A stretch of DNA of 38,962 nt from Biscogniauxia marginata. Lineage: Eukaryota > Ascomycota > Sordariomycetes > Xylariales > Xylariaceae. Positions 38,301 to 38,962 of this stretch are shown piece after piece (the first letter of the stretch is position 1; the number at the start of each line of letters is the position of its first letter). A program made the translations under genes and the position numbers. The stretch covers positions 1 through 38,962 of the forward strand of contig MU404232.1 of NCBI GenBank assembly GCA_022695795.1. The letters are read 5' to 3'. The notes under the pieces are model-generated. The model searched no databases. It was not told the origin of the DNA and saw only the letters and a list, made by a program, of their open reading frames with translations.

Positions 38301-38493
38301 TGTAGAAATCTTCCGTGCCTTGGTCATCGTCCAGTTCCACAATATAGGCACCAAGAACAAATTCGTCTATCTCTTCAGCTGGTAAGCTTGAGATAGTAGA
38401 GGAACCAGACTTGTCCGGGGATTTCCTTGGAGTGACGAGCGCGGAGGCTGTAGCTCCAAGTAGAAGCGCAGGCACTATCGCGTGCAATTTCAT
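35356..38493 (-). CDS. secreted subtilisin-like serine protease (S8, PA-domain type), six exons
   Basis: A secreted peptidase. Exons (minus strand): 38,493-37,589, 37,529-37,395, 37,235-36,891, 36,835-36,516, 36,441-36,015, 35,965-35,356; introns are 49-159 bases, all GT-AG, and join in frame to 913 aa. Start: the ATG at 38,493 opens directly onto a signal peptide (residues 1-18, hydrophobic core, ATASA end). An I9-like propeptide spans about 47-93. The catalytic triad is D186 (VAIVDSGID), H236 (GHGTHVAG) and S567 (SGTSMSTP), with oxyanion N331 (SEGNDG). The 236-residue gap between N331 and S567 holds a PA-type insertion (about 410-462). The C-terminal part (about 625-740) looks like the Fn3/DUF1034 domain of Vpr/C5a-peptidase-like subtilases, and many N-x-S/T sites fit secretion. 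Nothing is missing. Likely roles are nutrient proteolysis or host interaction; the substrate cannot be told. This class is often annotated as minor extracellular protease Vpr. Confidence 0.93.
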
Positions 38494-38853
38494 TGCAAAA
38501 CTCTCGGCTGTAAACCTGAACACTCAAGGGACGAAGTCAACACGAAGCTGAGGCGAGCCATTGTGACATAGGCGTGTATTAATGAAAGAGAAAGAGTGCA
38601 TTACAACGGTCACGATGGCCTCGAACCGAATGATAAAAATGGGTACATGTTCGTGTTGGCCCCCTTGACATGCTTGGCGTGCAGCTTTTTAACAGGCAAA
38701 TACGAGCTGTTAAGTAGCATTACAGAATTAGCAATCCTTGTCGCTATATCGAAACTAACTGCTTTTTGCCATGTCACCACGACTAATTCCGTACGAATAT
38801 CGATCTCAAGCAGAAATTCTCACTAATACGTCTAGGGCTTAATACCTATATCG
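38494..38853 (-). promoter_or_regulatory. upstream region of the protease gene
   Basis: This is about 360 bases between the protease start and the 13-bp repeat array. It must hold at least the leader and proximal promoter. No TATA box or unambiguous regulator site is seen. The open frame on the + strand at 38,596-38,826 has no protein-like features and is probably chance. Confidence 0.45.
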
Positions 38854-38962
38854 ACATCGCAAACCAACATCGCAAACCAACATCGCAAACCAACATCGCA
38901 AACCAACATCGCAAACCAACATCGCAAACCAACATCGCAAACCAACATCGCAAACCAACATC
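38854..38962. repeat. 13-bp perfect tandem repeat running off the window
   Basis: The unit ACATCGCAAACCA repeats 8.4 times without a single mismatch from 38,854 to the last base. The + strand is strongly C over G (five C, one G per unit). The unit length is not a multiple of three and no reading frame depends on it. It is not the usual fungal telomere repeat TTAGGG. It sits about 360 bases upstream of the protease start, and its real length is unknown because the window ends within it. Confidence 0.97.

Noticed and set aside
38494..38523. Upstream in-frame start for the protease at 38,523
   Set aside because: The codon is GTG; the ATG at 38,493 opens directly onto a clean signal peptide.
38596..38826. 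76-codon + strand frame upstream of the protease
   Set aside because: No recognisable domain or coding context; it probably lies in the protease promoter.
38854..38962. CRISPR array or telomere
   Set aside because: Units are 13 bp and contiguous without spacers, and the unit is not TTAGGG-like.

Overview
The window looks like nuclear DNA of a filamentous ascomycete (Pezizomycotina; Sordariomycetes is possible but unproven). The evidence is short spliceosomal introns with GTAAGT-type donors and CTAAC/CTGAC branch points, fungal-type proteins, and a 31-kb AT block with the substitution pattern of repeat-induced point mutation (RIP).

Layout. Positions 1 to about 31,430 are an AT-rich, gene-dead block. 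In a hand-counted 300-base sample (10,141-10,440) GC is about 18%, CpA+TpG number 6 against 28 ApC+GpT, and over half of the remaining C lies in CpG. Stop codons fill all frames, yet relics can still be read through: (i) an element of about 8.2 kb with inverted ends (13-67 and 8,162-8,215), possibly carrying a Ty3/Gypsy-like pol relic; (ii) a dispersed repeat present twice in direct orientation (about 8,333-9,652 and 28,936-30,091); (iii) between these copies, a relic of a DUF3435 tyrosine recombinase on the + strand (about 10,000-11,700), the family of the 'captain' genes that mobilise fungal Starship elements; (iv) an unidentified relic reading frame at about 18,057-18,570. Small islands of higher GC that escaped RIP punctuate the block.

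At about 31,430 composition switches abruptly to ordinary fungal DNA (48% GC in a 60-base exon sample). Two intact genes converge: a threonyl-tRNA synthetase (+, eight exons, 31,974-34,766, 723 aa) and a secreted subtilisin-like protease (-, six exons, 38,493-35,356, 913 aa). The window ends inside a perfect 13-bp tandem repeat (38,854-38,962) upstream of the protease.

The two intact genes are functionally unrelated: one is essential translation machinery, the other an extracellular enzyme. The most interesting content is the dead mobile-element cluster, chiefly the RIP-killed captain-type recombinase with a promoter-like pyrimidine tract and a partly un-RIPed 5' flank. Exon structures, element boundaries and family assignments were worked out by eye, without alignment software.
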